A stretch of DNA of 31,628 nucleotides from Hypsibius dujardini (taxonomy: Eukaryota; Tardigrada; Eutardigrada; Parachela; Hypsibiidae). This document shows, piece by piece, positions 1 through 10,576 of this stretch (positions are counted from its first letter, which is position 1; every line of letters begins with the position of its first letter). Below the pieces are notes generated by a model that was not told the DNA's origin, made no database searches, and was given only the letters and a program-made list of their open reading frames with translations. A program made the translations under genes and the position numbers. The stretch spans positions 1 to 31,628 of the forward strand of contig LRSR01007708.1 of assembly GCA_001579985.1 (NCBI GenBank), given 5' to 3'.

Positions 1-5
1 CCAGG

Positions 6-720
6 GCTCCTAAATAAGTAATGTCACTTCGTCATTTTCTCAGAACAAAGCTGCTGCCTTTCAATTGACTTACCGTCGGTAGCTGAACCAAAAGCATCAT
101 ACATGCTTAGCCAGAGTTTTATCGACATCCGTTGCAGGATCTGGGAAGGAGATTTTTCTGTAAGACTCTTTTCAAAGCTGGTTCAACCGCACATACGCCG
201 GCTTTGCAAGGAGTTACTGATGAAAAATGTGGAAAGTCATAAAAAAAGAGACGTAAGTGGCACATTTTCAAAAAGATTGCAGAACTACGCTGAAGTAGAC
301 AGTGGTTTGACAGACCGCAGCCGCCTTTTCCAAAAACAACAATCAATCATTCAGAGCTAAAAAACATAAAGCATGACTTGATGTCGCACGGTTCGGCCAT
401 CTGACCGCTTCTTTTTTATACCCCTTCAGAATCTTGTAATCTCTTTTTTTATGTAGAGCTATTGTTAGCCTACTTCATCCAATACGAAAAAATTTTTTGC
501 TGTTGTTCACGATGCGGCTGAGACGCAGGCAAACCAGTGATAGTTTTCTGTCATCTTGGGGTTTTGATAGGAAAATGTTTCCCTCTAGGTCTTTGCGAGC
601 AAATTAACTGAACTATGAAGAAATAGTGTAACACCCATGATCTAAATGCTCGCATGGCAGGAACTGTTATTCACCTTTTAGTTGCTAAATAATGAAAAGT
701 GACATTACTTAATTAGGAAC
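6..720. mobile_element. Non-autonomous terminal-inverted-repeat element
   Basis: The left end (about 6-36) and the reverse complement of the right end (about 691-720) match almost throughout, sharing the core TAAGTAATGTCACTT with two mismatches and one small gap. The roughly 715 bp between them has no transposase-like reading frame; the open frame at 103-360 resembles nothing I recognise. This fits a MITE-like element. The left flank is cut by the window edge, so target-site duplication cannot be judged. The right end lies only about 20 bp past the stop codon of the adjacent minus-strand GPCR, so the element probably lies in or next to that gene's 3' untranslated region. Confidence 0.6.
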
Positions 721-740
721 TCTCGTATATATTAGAAAAG

Positions 741-3254
741 TCAACCGGGTCCCCTGGACTGACGGCCAATCCGCAGCAAACGAAAGACCGCCAGACGGAG
801 CGGCTTCAAGGCCAGCACAAACAAGAGTGGGTCTAAGGCAGCCTGCATGTTGAAGAGCACAATCACGGCAAGACGGAAGGCCGCTGGGATGAAGGCCTTT
901 TTGGTCATCACCATGATAAACATGACGTATGTCGGGACCCAGCATATCGTCGTCAGCACCGTTAATAAACCCAAAACCCAGTAGCTATTCCGTCGTCCTA
1001 TTTTTTTACGTCTTTTTGTGCGGCGTAGAGGTCCTGCGGTCACCACGAAACGAATCATTTCGATGCACTGCTGATCCCCTTCACCGGAGGCGTTGCTTGA
1101 CCGTGTCCTGCAAGGTGACAAATTAAGCATTTTAAAAACCGGCTGACCAGAACTGGGCATGAAATGGAACGACTCTAGTTGACGGCCTTATTCTTTTATT
1201 TAAATTGTGAATCAATCAACGACATATTTTTTAAGCAAAAACAATCAATATACAGGGGTAAACCATTTACACGCGACCACGTTTTATTTCTCCAACCATT
1301 TGCTCCGCATTAATTTTTGTTTAAATCTGAAAGTTAAACTCAATAGTAGAATCAATTATCTCTGTTAGGACAGTTTTTCGATGTCGCAAGTTGGGCTTTT
1401 GTCAAGAACAAGCTATTTCATCGAATATGCCCACCAAGTTCGGCCAGACTTTGCTGGATTTTCCAGGCTTTTCACATGTTGTATATAGCAATTTTGTGTT
1501 TCAACATGCAAAAAGCCGGATTTTTCACAATTTTTAGTGGTTTTAACTTAACACCAGAAATTGAAAATGTATACAGACCTCGACCAGCCCAACCCTATCT
1601 TTATTGTTGCTCATCAAACAATTTCAACTGGAGTTACAAGTATATCGAGCAGAAAATTGTCTATATTTTCAAATCTTGCCAAGATTTTTAAACGTCAATA
1701 AAAAAAAAATTACATCGTATTTGCCAAAATTAGCTGATTGAAAAGCCAGCACGCTGAGCTTTGCACACGGTTTTGGAAAAACGGGCGGTATTGTGATGGA
1801 TGATGTCGCAACATCCAAAATCACTTGAAATGCAGGAAACTCATTGAATTATTGATTTCAACAATCAGATTTCAAAAAATGTAAAAAAAGTACAGACACT
1901 TTGAGAATGCGCGAGATGGTCGCGTGTAAATGGTTTACCCCTGAACAGACAGATCCTTTGGTAATACTACGGTCTTAATAATATATCTAGCTTTCTGCGG
2001 AAGAGCACATTTGTTTGTGCTGTGATACTCTCGTACTAAAAATACGACAAAACTCGATGTTCCCGTGAAAAATATCCATTTGTTAAAATTCCTCTCTTGA
2101 ACTTTTTTCATATAAAACATTTAATTTGGAATCAATTTTCAAACACTTAATAGAAATTCTGTTAGGGCAGAAATAGTTTGGAAACCAGGGGTACTGTTCA
2201 TGTATACCCCATTCGAAGTATCTTGAATAGCTCGAACCTTATTTGCAATTCGACTTAATTAATTTTTGCAACAACGTATTGCCAAAAAGCATGATTTCGG
2301 CTATCCTCGATTCAAAAACGTAGTTTCACAAGAAAATCGAATCTGAAAAGATACGTGTAATGATTTCTCCGCTTGGTGTCCAGATCCAACCGAACTGCAC
2401 CTCGAATAGCTAAATAAATATTCTGTTAAAAATATCCCTTTACTTCTATTGCAACATATATGCAACAAAAGCTCAAACCAATCGGAAAATGTTTACAGTC
2501 TTCTCTCTGACCCTTTGCTAAGAGGTGCCACAGGAACAACAGCTGCCCCACCCCGACGCCGCCCTCTCCGTGCATGATAACTCCTCCAAGAAGCGATGAA
2601 TATGATGACCGGAAACGACGAGGCAATCACAAACCATGGGACGGTAAAAAAGACCATATTAGTGAACCAAAAGTAGCCATACTGCGCGGGAAAATTGATG
2701 TTACACCCTCCGATGGGGGATCGATAGTAGAGCGCGTCGAGAATGAGCAACGGCAAGAGGGACGCGTGGACGTATATCCACACCGTCAGACAGGTGAAGG
2801 TCGCCACCTTGGCCGAGTGTCGATTACGGTAAGAGATGGGATGGACGACGGCCCAGACACGATTCACCGCGATACAGACGTGGATGTTGATGGCCACCGC
2901 CTCCAGGACGTTGCGGGTATAGAGTTTGAGGGTACACGCGGTGTACCCGAGGGCCCACGTCTGCGCCCCGTGGAGGTCTATGAAGAGGGTCAACGGGTAG
3001 TGGAGGACAAAGAGAGCCAAATCGCAGCCGACCAGATTGCTCACGTAGATGTTGAAGGAGGTACGAAGGGGTCGCGCAGTCAGGAGGAGGTACAGCACGG
3101 GCAGGGTCAAGAGGAGGCCGGACACGAGAATGAGGAGGGTGGAGATGGGGATGATGCTCCATGAGATGCTGTTGTCTTGGGCTTGCACATTCGGACGTGA
3201 AATGTTGGTCGTATGGATGATGGTCAGGTTTTTTGTAGAACTTGTTGAATTCAT
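741..3254 (-). CDS. Rhodopsin-like (class A) seven-transmembrane receptor, two exons
   Basis: Probable G-protein-coupled receptor of the plasma membrane, ligand unknown. Exon 1 is 3254-2497 and exon 2 is 1107-741; the donor GTAAAC at 2496 and the acceptor TTGCAG ending at 1108 join in phase 2, giving 374 residues. The extracellular N-terminus has three N-glycosylation sequons (N2, N9, N17). Membrane segments are near 34-58, 68-92, 105-130, 150-172, 195-222, 294-318 and 327-353. C107 and C184 are placed to form the usual TM3-ECL2 disulfide. DRY is replaced by N131-R132-V133, TM6 keeps CWVP at 308-311, and the NPxxY motif is D345-P-L-L-F. The third loop is basic. A donor 15 bases earlier (GTCAGA) would also keep frame. 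It resembles peptide-type orphan receptors, but I cannot name an orthologue. The 1389 bp intron holds a transposon-like element. Confidence 0.85.
1253..1943. mobile_element. TIR element with hAT-like ends inside the GPCR intron
   Basis: Positions 1253-1279 and 1917-1943 form a perfect 27 bp inverted repeat. The ends read CAGGGGTAAACC inward; CAGGG is typical of hAT-superfamily termini. The 691 bp between the outer edges encode no transposase, so this is a non-autonomous element. The 8 bp flanks (1245-1252 and 1944-1951) do not match, so a hAT-type target duplication is not visible. The family assignment is therefore tentative, while the inverted repeat itself is certain. Confidence 0.75.
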
Positions 3255-3837
3255 GACTGTTAATGCAGCAGATTCGCAGTAAATCTAATACATACCAAAT
3301 AGAAATATTTTTGGCTGTTATATTTTCCAATACATGTATAGTATCGAGTACAGTAGAGTTTTGTTTGGCTTTAGGGAACGCTCGCGCGCCGGACGTGAGG
3401 GGATTAATTTTTCAGGTGTAAGATAGATGGGCTGCCAGCTCATGGCGAATTAGGGAGTGAGTATACTTGTTTTGCTCACTATAATGAATCTTGGGGACTG
3501 GGGTCCTCCTCATATAAGCTTTGCGATGTAGTTCAAGTACATGTACAGTACCGGTAAAGTACAGATACACCTATCATCATACCTCACCGTGCCGTCTGTT
3601 TAACACTCGTGTTTGTTATGAGTTTTAAGATGGGCAGTGCTTCGGGAGACATATGTGTGGCACTCATTTGTCGATTGGATTTGCGAGACACGCGGGATAT
3701 TCTTTGTATTATTGATGCTACAATTACAGTTGAGTTGGAAACGCACGGCGTCTAAGACGCGGGTCTTTAAGGGTCTTTGCGATCCGTTTCAAGGTTCCGC
3801 TTCAACTACTACAGTACACGCATTTTAATATGCACGT

Positions 3838-4700
3838 AACAGTAGGGAAGTTTGCTCAGAGACCCAACCATTCGCACGTTTTTCAAAATTGAACAAAAGC
3901 ATTCAGTCTCTTGCTCCTGATCATTTTGAAACTTGTAGGGGTTAGGGGGGTCTGACTTCCAAGGGCTTTGAGATTTCAAAACATTTTCAAAAAATTCGGT
4001 TTTTCCGTTTAATTTCCGATTTGTTGAAGCCCTTTTAATAACAGCAAATGGTTAAAAATTAACGAATGTTCAAATTTCATGGAAACTCAAGTTTTTCCAT
4101 ATGTTGTCAAGTTCCGGGGCCCTTGGAAATCAGGGCTTAGGCTACAAGTCCGCCCCCCTTTCCCCTTACTTCTTTTTGTCCCCTATTGCTTTTACGAGTG
4201 CTAACCAAGGTCCCTTTAAGTCATCATAACAAATTTGGTAATTTTGGAAAGCCCAATTGTTCATCAATCTTCTTATGCAAAAACCCCAAGATTTGAACAT
4301 TGGTGAAATAAATGGTGTGGTCATAACTATGGGAGTGAAAATAAAAGTCGCGTTCTGGTTTTTCTCTCCGCATTCACTTGGACAATGTCCAATATTTAGG
4401 TTTATTTTTTTGTGACGAGGAAACAATAAGGATTTTAACAAAATTATTCCAAATTTTATTGAGTGAGAGGATATTGGGCAACATTGGAAAATAGAAAGGT
4501 GGAAGGAACAAAAAGGGGGAAGGGGATGGGGGACTTGTATAATAAGAGCAGGAAATCATACCCCCACACCTCCACAAATCGCAAAATAATCAGGAAAAAA
4601 CGGTCGAATTTTGGGTTCACTTTTAAAAAACAAATGCATATTGCCTTTTGCCCACCCCTGACTCTACGATGAGGGGTCCTGATTCCGAGTTGTAAGGACC
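3838..4700. repeat. Dispersed repeat, relative of 17195-17365
   Basis: The stretch at 3905-3985 (core CTGATCATTTTGAAAC, then a G-rich run, then GAGATTTCAAAAC) matches the reverse complement of 17205-17280. The stretch at 4590-4720 (TTGCC, TTTGCCCACCCCTGACT, then a GGTCCTGATTCC motif) matches 17265-17360 on the same strand. The region is thus two related units in opposite orientation around unrelated spacer, which suggests an inverted-repeat transposon relic. No coding capacity is seen. Confidence 0.5.
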
Positions 4701-4929
4701 CTAAACGACCTCCTGTCCAAAATTATCATTAAATTTTTACCTGCACTGAGTTGCGGGCATGCTCAACCTTGAGCTCCGTAAATGCGAATTCTGGTCTGGA
4801 GGAGTCGCAACTAATTTCACTCAACGTCATCGTACGCCGCAAAAGATCGACGTAAAAAAAACTATATTTACGCAGTATAAAATTTGAAAAATATTACGAT
4901 CAACCCTGGCCAGACCAGATCAAAGTTCT

Positions 4930-5225
4930 TTATATGGAATTTACTTGGGACAATTTTCAAAGGAAGAACCCAGAATGTCTCTGCTTTGTATTTTCAAAAG
5001 TTCTTTAAATTCAACTATTTCCCGAAATTGGAGTTTTTACAATAAAATCAAGGAAAATGGAATATTCTAGTATTTATCCAACCTCGAAATTGTGCCAAAA
5101 AAGCTTTCATATCCAGACCAATGAAATTGGTTTTGAAAACCATCTTAATTCTAGCTCTACTGAAAAAATATGAAGCGGAGACATTCTGGATGCCCCCTGA
5201 AAATCGTCCCAAGTCAAGGATACCC
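4930..5225. mobile_element. Small fold-back (inverted-repeat) element
   Basis: The arm 4944-5010 is complementary to the arm 5147-5215, with mismatches and small gaps. Shared blocks include CAGAATGTCTC and TTGGGAC. The interior is about 140 bp. No protein is encoded and no target duplication was identified. Confidence 0.55.
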
Positions 5226-5499
5226 CACGCACCCTCACTAACGAACACACGTCGCCACCTCGTGGAACATCATTTTAATTCACCCACAAATATCATGATT
5301 GCCTGTACATCGACCAACCAAGAAAGGGGATGAAACTTGCTGTGGGAAAGAAAAACAGAAAGCAGTTAAAAGAAGACATGCCGAGTATATAAAAAAGGGG
5401 CCAAGTGTTGAATATTTGTTCCATTCCACGAGATTACCGTACACCCCGGAAGCGGGACGCCATACACATAATTACAGATATAAACTAACAGAAGCAAGC

Positions 5500-6409
5500 T
5501 CAAAAGAGGACATCAGTGACGGAGATGGTGTCCATGATCATGGGCCCGCCGAAACCACCTCCGAATCCTCCATACCCGCCGTATCCCATCAGGCCGCCAT
5601 ATCCCATTCCATAGCCGAGGCCGCCATACCCCAGTCCCCCGAAGCCGCCATAGCCCCACTGACGACGATCACGGTTCAACGGGACGTCCGATTTAACCGC
5701 CGCAGTCACGGTGGTAGTGGTGGTGGTATTGGTTACCTTGACCAACGGAACGGCCACGACGGTGTCGGAGTGGATGACGTCCGTCAGGTTAGTGTGATGG
5801 CCCTCAATATGTTCATGGTGTTGGGTGTGGTCATGGGCCTTGTCCTCGTCACTGGTGTGGTGATGGTGATCCGTCTCGTGCATGATAGCGCTGGCGATGG
5901 TCGTGGCCGCAATGGGCGAGGCGGTCACGGTCCCGATGAGGCTGGTCACCGAGGTGGCGGCTTCGGTGGTGATGATGGGCGCGAGGGTGGAGTTACTGCT
6001 GACGACGATGATGGCGTCATTGGCAGACACAGCTGCTGGAGGGGAAAAACGTGAACGTTGTAGTTGATTGATTTTGTTATAGCGACGTTTTCCATACCAG
6101 ACGTACGAAAGTGTCAAATAGGTAATTGTCGAGGCAGATAACGGATAGACAGCAATTGAGGCAGGTAAACAGACAAACGATCTACTAGGCAGACAAACAA
6201 CCGTTTAGGCAAACAAATGGATAGACTTCTAGTCAGGCAGACAAGCCAACCTTTAAGGCAAACAGACAGACAACCGTTTAGACAGACAAAAATGCAGCAG
6301 GTTGGTGTTTCATCCTAATCGTTTAAAAAATGAATCTCGAAAGCGCTAGCAGAATTTTTTAATAAGAGATTTACATACCAATTAGGGCGAGTAGTATGAC
6401 GGCGAACAT
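5500..6409 (-). CDS. Secreted precursor of a QWGYGG-type glycine-rich peptide with His-rich pro-region
   Basis: Probable secreted antimicrobial or cuticle-type peptide precursor, 188 residues. Exon 1 (6409-6379) encodes a signal peptide start, MFAVILLALI; exon 2 (6035-5500) continues AAVSAND. The donor GTATGT at 6378 and acceptor CCAG ending at 6036 join in phase 1, and cleavage after VSA (residue 15) is likely. Residues 20-60 are Ser/Thr/Ala-rich. Residues 63-91 contain 12 histidines and 8 acidic residues, a likely metal-binding segment. R132-D-R-R135 is a furin-type site immediately before Q136-W-G-Y-G-G, followed by about 40 residues rich in Gly and Tyr and a short non-repetitive tail. QWGYGG is the hallmark mature N-terminus of the C. 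elegans nlp-29 type epidermal antimicrobial peptides; homology here rests on that motif and composition, so convergence is possible. A TATATA on the minus strand at 6821-6826 could be the promoter if the 5' UTR is long; this is weak. Confidence 0.75.
6125..6300. repeat. Degenerate ACAG-type tetranucleotide/minisatellite tract in intron
   Basis: Repeated variants of AGGCAGACAAACAA and AGACAGACAA on the plus strand fill the centre of the 343 bp intron of the QWGYGG-peptide gene. The sense strand of that gene reads TGTCTGTTTG. One of six similar intronic tracts in this window. Confidence 0.8.
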
Positions 6410-7804
6410 GGTGATAGAGAACTATGGCGACAAATGATGGAGCAGCAGATCTGTTAAGTTCACGGGCTGCAAATTTACCTTCAATCAAGATAGGACGAAA
6501 ACTGAAAGAGAATTATGCAAGAAGAAAATTGGGAAAATAGTGTAAATGCCAATGGAGACTTTCCCTTCTCCACACAGATCCGTTTGAGTATAAGGCAGAG
6601 TAAGAAGATATGAGATCGCACTTTCTCTTTCCTTGACCTTGCTCTGAAGTTTCTGCCTTTGTCTCAGCTAAGAAAGAAGATATGTCACTCTGGTAGGCTC
6701 TCTTCTGCCTGACATGTCTCACAGCAGGGGCAACAAAGCAAACGGAAACAAAAGAAACTCTGTCTGGAAATGACGCTTAACGGGGAGAAACGTCCTTCTC
6801 GCTCGAGAGCCCTTTGTCTGTATATAATGCTCTGCCTGATGCAGCTTGGCCGTACGGCGCCAGTGGTCAATCAGGATCAGCTGACATGACGCTCACATTG
6901 AATGGGTAAAAAGCTGTGGGTTAATTAATCAATACAAATCATTTACAGTTGGAGATTATTTTTCGAAAAGAAACAACTTAACTAAAAAAAAACCAATTAT
7001 TTTCCCAACAAATGTGTCCATAATTTACGCTGGAAGATCATCATTTTTTAGTCTAATAATAAGCTAATCCGCTTTCGTTTCCCTTCGTTTTGTAGCTGCT
7101 AGTACATTGCAGCTTCCTCGTCCTTTGCATAAAAAGTACTTCTTATATCTCCAACCATGAACAATTCCAATTTTTCACCTTGACTTACAATTAGCAGTAC
7201 AGTAGGATATATTATTTGCATTCTTACGGAAGCTGGATTGATTAGAATACAGGGGGAAAATTAGTTAAAGTGGGTTAGACATGAGTAGAGGGAGGGTAGC
7301 GAATTAAATACCACATCACAGGGCAAATTATTTGCCTATTACCTAACCAAACAGATTCTACGGGTTTCATACTGGAAAACCTGGGTCCTGCTCTGAGCAA
7401 CGAAAACACTGATAATTCAATCATTTCATAATCTAACTTTAGGAGAGCTGGTTGCGTCAGTGCAAGGCGAGGCCATACATATAATTAATCGGTCTTCCAG
7501 TAAACTCACGTCGCTCCCTTATATCACCCTCGTAAGGTCAGCCGGAAATTATATTACCCATAATCAATGGACATGTAGACACTTCATTAATAACCAGTCA
7601 TGCCTGTCACGTGCATGTAGATCTAATGCAATTTGTAACGGAGTTTTTTGTCCCCACGCACTAGTTTTGTCTTACTTGGGAACTTTTTCAGCTGTCAAAT
7701 TCAGAACCGTTCCAAACATTTTTTTCATTCAGACCTAATTTAGTGATGAATATAAAAATTTATTTCACCGGTCAAGCTAAAAACTTTTTGTCGGTGAATT
7801 TTCA
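6410..7804. other. Intergenic, no gene seen
   Basis: The part 6410-6870 is presumably the promoter and 5' UTR of the minus-strand QWGYGG-peptide gene; it has a minus-strand TATATA at 6821-6826 and a TCAGTT initiator-like motif near 6500. From 6900 to 7800 the DNA is AT-rich, and I see no conserved reading frame or RNA gene. Confidence 0.5.
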
Positions 7805-8510
7805 AACTTGGCAATTGTCTCAATAGACTTGCTGCTGTGTATTGTCAATTGATTGTTTGATTGAAACTGTATGCAGACTGTTCACTTTATTGTTGATTGA
7901 TTGGCGTATATTTTGTCATAGTGGTTTGGCGGGTCATTGATTCCTTGATTACCTTTTCAAGCATCGTCATTCAGTTGATTGTTGATTGACACTACATATG
8001 CACTTTGGTATTGGTTCAGTTTTAATTAAATAATTAATTTAATTAATTGCACAAGTTATTTAATCAACCGAGAGAGTGCGTGTATCCGTATATCATTCGA
8101 TGACTTTGGATATCCTACAAGGCAATCAAACACAGATAGAGCAGAAAGGCAAACAGGCAAAGACAGGCAAACAGGCATGCTCAATCAACAATCAGTCAAA
8201 CTACAATGAAAAAATCAGCCAATCAACAATTAACCAATTGAACAGCACATGGCTTTCAATCAAGTAATCGATTAATCGCGATTGTCTCAATAGACTTGCT
8301 GCTGTGGGCCGTCAATTGATTAATTGATTGAAAGCCATGCGCTGTTCATTTGGTTGATTGTTGATTGACTAACTTTTTTATTGTGGTTTGACTAAATGCA
8401 GATCAAATGTCCATCAACAATCAACTGAATGACGATTCTGAAAAACGTAATCAATCAATAAATCAATAAATCAAGCAATCAATGACCCGCCAAACCACTA
8501 TGACAAAATG
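7805..8510. mobile_element. Composite CAATCAA-rich fold-back element
   Basis: Three nested relationships are visible. The arm 7907-7995 is the inverse of 8416-8508, sharing GGTTTGGCGGGTCATTGATT and its complement. The arm 8187-8262 is the inverse of about 8322-8398, around TTGATTGAAAGCCATG. The block 7812-7885 is a direct repeat of 8280-8369, sharing ATTGTCTCAATAGACTTGCT. Short CAATCAA or TTGATTG units recur throughout. There is no transposase. The right edge falls within a few bases of the first receptor-like codons of the neighbouring GPCR pseudogene. Confidence 0.7.
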
Positions 8511-8795
8511 TCAAAACTGAGCCCGTAATTTGGCTGTCCCTCATCTATACAATATCCATTTTTGGTTGCTTCTGCATTTTGCTTCTACTGCTGGTAATTA
8601 CGACGGAACAGGACGCCAGAAACGGGGCGAGATTCCTGTTAATTCATTTGTTGATGGTGTGTTTTTGCCAGATGTTTTTCCTGATTTTGACCATTCATGC
8701 GGGAAACTGGTCGTCGCTCTCCCTGGCCATCACACGGGTTTTGACGATTCTTCGCCGGACCTGTATTTGACGATCATTTCGAGGTAAGCCCCATA

Positions 8796-8944
8796 CCAGT
8801 TTGTGTCTGTGTCTGTGTCTGTCTTTGCATGTACCAGTCTGTGTGCCTGTACCTGTCTGTGTGCCTGTGTTTATTTTTGTCTGTGTCTTGTCTGTGTGTC
8901 TATGCCAATATGTCTGCACTTTGGTATCTGTCTGTCCCTGTGCA
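8796..8944. repeat. TGTCTG/TGTGTC tract filling GPCR-pseudogene intron 1
   Basis: The 162 bp intron consists almost entirely of degenerate TGTCTGTG and TGCCTGTG units, beginning about 20 bp after the donor and ending in the acceptor polypyrimidine tract. Confidence 0.85.
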
Positions 8945-9724
8945 GCTATCTGAACTTATGCCCGAATTATTCTAGAACAAAATGCTTCTCGCTGATATTG
9001 GCCAGTTGGCTCTTGTCCTTGGCTATCACCATGCCCGTCTACTTCGGACAGGGAGCTCGCTGGACCCGAGTCCCTCTATTTCACGACTGCGGAGCACATC
9101 ACACCTCAGGGTCCTTCATCCAAATCCACCAGTTACTGGGCTCTTACCTCCCAGTCTCCGGTACCGTCACCATTTACCTCTTCATCCTGCTTCGCGTTAA
9201 ACTTCAATCGTCTCAGTGGCGTCCGAGTAGTGTTGGACCACGCCCTGCATCTTTCGTTGCGCACAACCGGCTGGGCACGATGCAGGGCCGTCTGGTGGTA
9301 ACACAAATGCTCTTTGCCTCGTCTTTGTGGTACTGTCTCTGTATTTTCCTACGCCGCTGTCAGTCAGTCTTCACCCGGGAATGTTTTCCCTCCGTCTATG
9401 GACCAAGGCAGCCCAATTATGTGGTTACGCTATGAACCCCGTAAGTGGTAAGCAACTTATTGCACACAATTAAATGTAATTTGAATGTGTTTTAGATGGA
9501 TAAAGACATTTGATATCTGAAATAACGAACCAAAGTTACCACTACAAAAGTTCGCTTTTTAAGCTAATTTAATCTTGCAGTAGTCTAAGTTTCCAAAACC
9601 ATATTTTAAACGACATTTTTAAACGAATGGTTCCAAAGATGATTCTATCAATTAAATAAATACAATTTATAGCCTGTACCTACTTTCATTTAACATAATC
9701 AGCAAGAAACGATGCTTAGATCTA

Positions 9725-9775
9725 ACAACATGATACAACATGGTACAACATGATACGACAACATGATACGACAAG
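9725..9775. repeat. Short tandem repeat, about 10-13 bp units
   Basis: Four to five units of AACATGATAC with GAC or G/A variants lie in tandem inside intron 2 of the GPCR pseudogene. Confidence 0.8.
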
Positions 9776-10213
9776 ATAGTTATGGCAAGTTTCCCCAACC
9801 GTCCATTTCCAGGTGATTTTCCTGGCTCTCAATGCGGATTATCAACATCTGAAGCATGTCTTACGAAAATTGGTTGCAAAGAGGAACAGTAATTTGATAG
9901 AGCTGCTTACTAAACTGCCGACATGGTCACTTTCGATAGGATGGAGAGGAGGAGGCACGGTACAAGCTCTCCCACCTGAGCTCTTCGTTCCATTATTGTT
10001 CATTGCCCTTTGCACCAAGAGGAACAGTTAGTGTGCGAGAGCAGTTGGGAATTTCTTACAATTTTCGGCTCGCTTCAGCTGCAGCCGTTTTTGTCAAGAA
10101 GCTGTTTTTTCGGGTTTTTTTGTGTAGTACTTATGAGAAAGTCGGGACCCAAAACCATGAAAATATTGGAAGACCATTCATGAAATCATTAAGATTCGGT
10201 CTCGAAATTGGCT

Positions 10214-10536
10214 CTAGTTTCGGCTGGAGGATGAGCGGCCGGACGACGGGCAGTTGTAGGCCTTGTTGATTTTCTGGAAGTCAGCATTGGAGAAGCTGTC
10301 ACCACCAAGCTGGGTGGTGCTGCTGCTACCGCTGCCGCGTCGGCTGGCCTTTGCACGGATTGCCCATGTATTGGCATCCTTAGCGAGATCGTCATCGCTG
10401 TACTGGGTGATTGATTGCAGATCGTACGGCACATCCAACACTCCGGGTAGATAAGCGGACGTGGCCACTTGCTTGATGTTGTTGGCATATCCTGTCAAAA
10501 AGGCAGAGCCAACTGTAGCCTCAATTCAAGCCAGTA

Positions 10537-10576
<40 letters not shown>

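Larger units (their letters stand above)
3255..5499. other. Intergenic region between GPCR and QWGYGG-peptide gene
   Basis: No gene found. The first 350 bp would contain the promoter of the minus-strand GPCR; a GC-rich stretch near 3380-3400 and palindromic GTACATGTAC near 3537 are visible, but no clear TATA box. The rest is taken up by a dispersed repeat (about 3838-4700) and a fold-back element (about 4930-5225). The open frame at 5121-5333 starts like a signal peptide but lies in a fold-back arm and is rejected as a gene. Confidence 0.6.
8504..10031 (+). pseudogene. Decayed class A GPCR, three exons
   Basis: Exon 1 (8504-8783) begins in TM1 (hydrophobic from about 8525) with no in-frame ATG, and runs through TM2 to the TM3 end ITRV, the DRY position. 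ECL1 and the first part of TM3, with its conserved Cys, appear deleted. Its reading frame meets a TGA at 8768-8770 before the strong donor GTAAGC; a shift near 8750-8760 restores a frame that is in phase with exon 2. Exon 2 (8946-9440) has the acceptor GTGCAG and encodes TM4, an ECL2 with Cys, and TM5. A second shift, between about 9300 and 9345, is required to reach TM7 ending AMNP at donor GTAAGT. Exon 3 (9813-10031), after TTCCAG, continues in phase as VIFLALNADYQH, completing an NPxxF motif and helix 8. Two frameshifts in the same direction, an internal deletion and a missing start together argue for a pseudogene; sequencing error at both sites is the alternative. Confidence 0.75.

Noticed and set aside
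103-360. 85-codon plus-strand frame in the first TIR element
   Set aside because: No transposase or other domain features; probably non-coding element DNA.
2574-3164. 196-codon plus-strand frame, highly charged
   Set aside because: Antisense shadow of GPCR exon 1.
5121-5333. 70-codon plus-strand frame with a signal-peptide-like start
   Set aside because: It lies in the right arm of a fold-back element and has no family features or clear promoter.
5299-6054. 251-codon plus-strand frame
   Set aside because: Antisense shadow of the glycine-rich peptide gene; its composition is the complement of the Gly and His codons.
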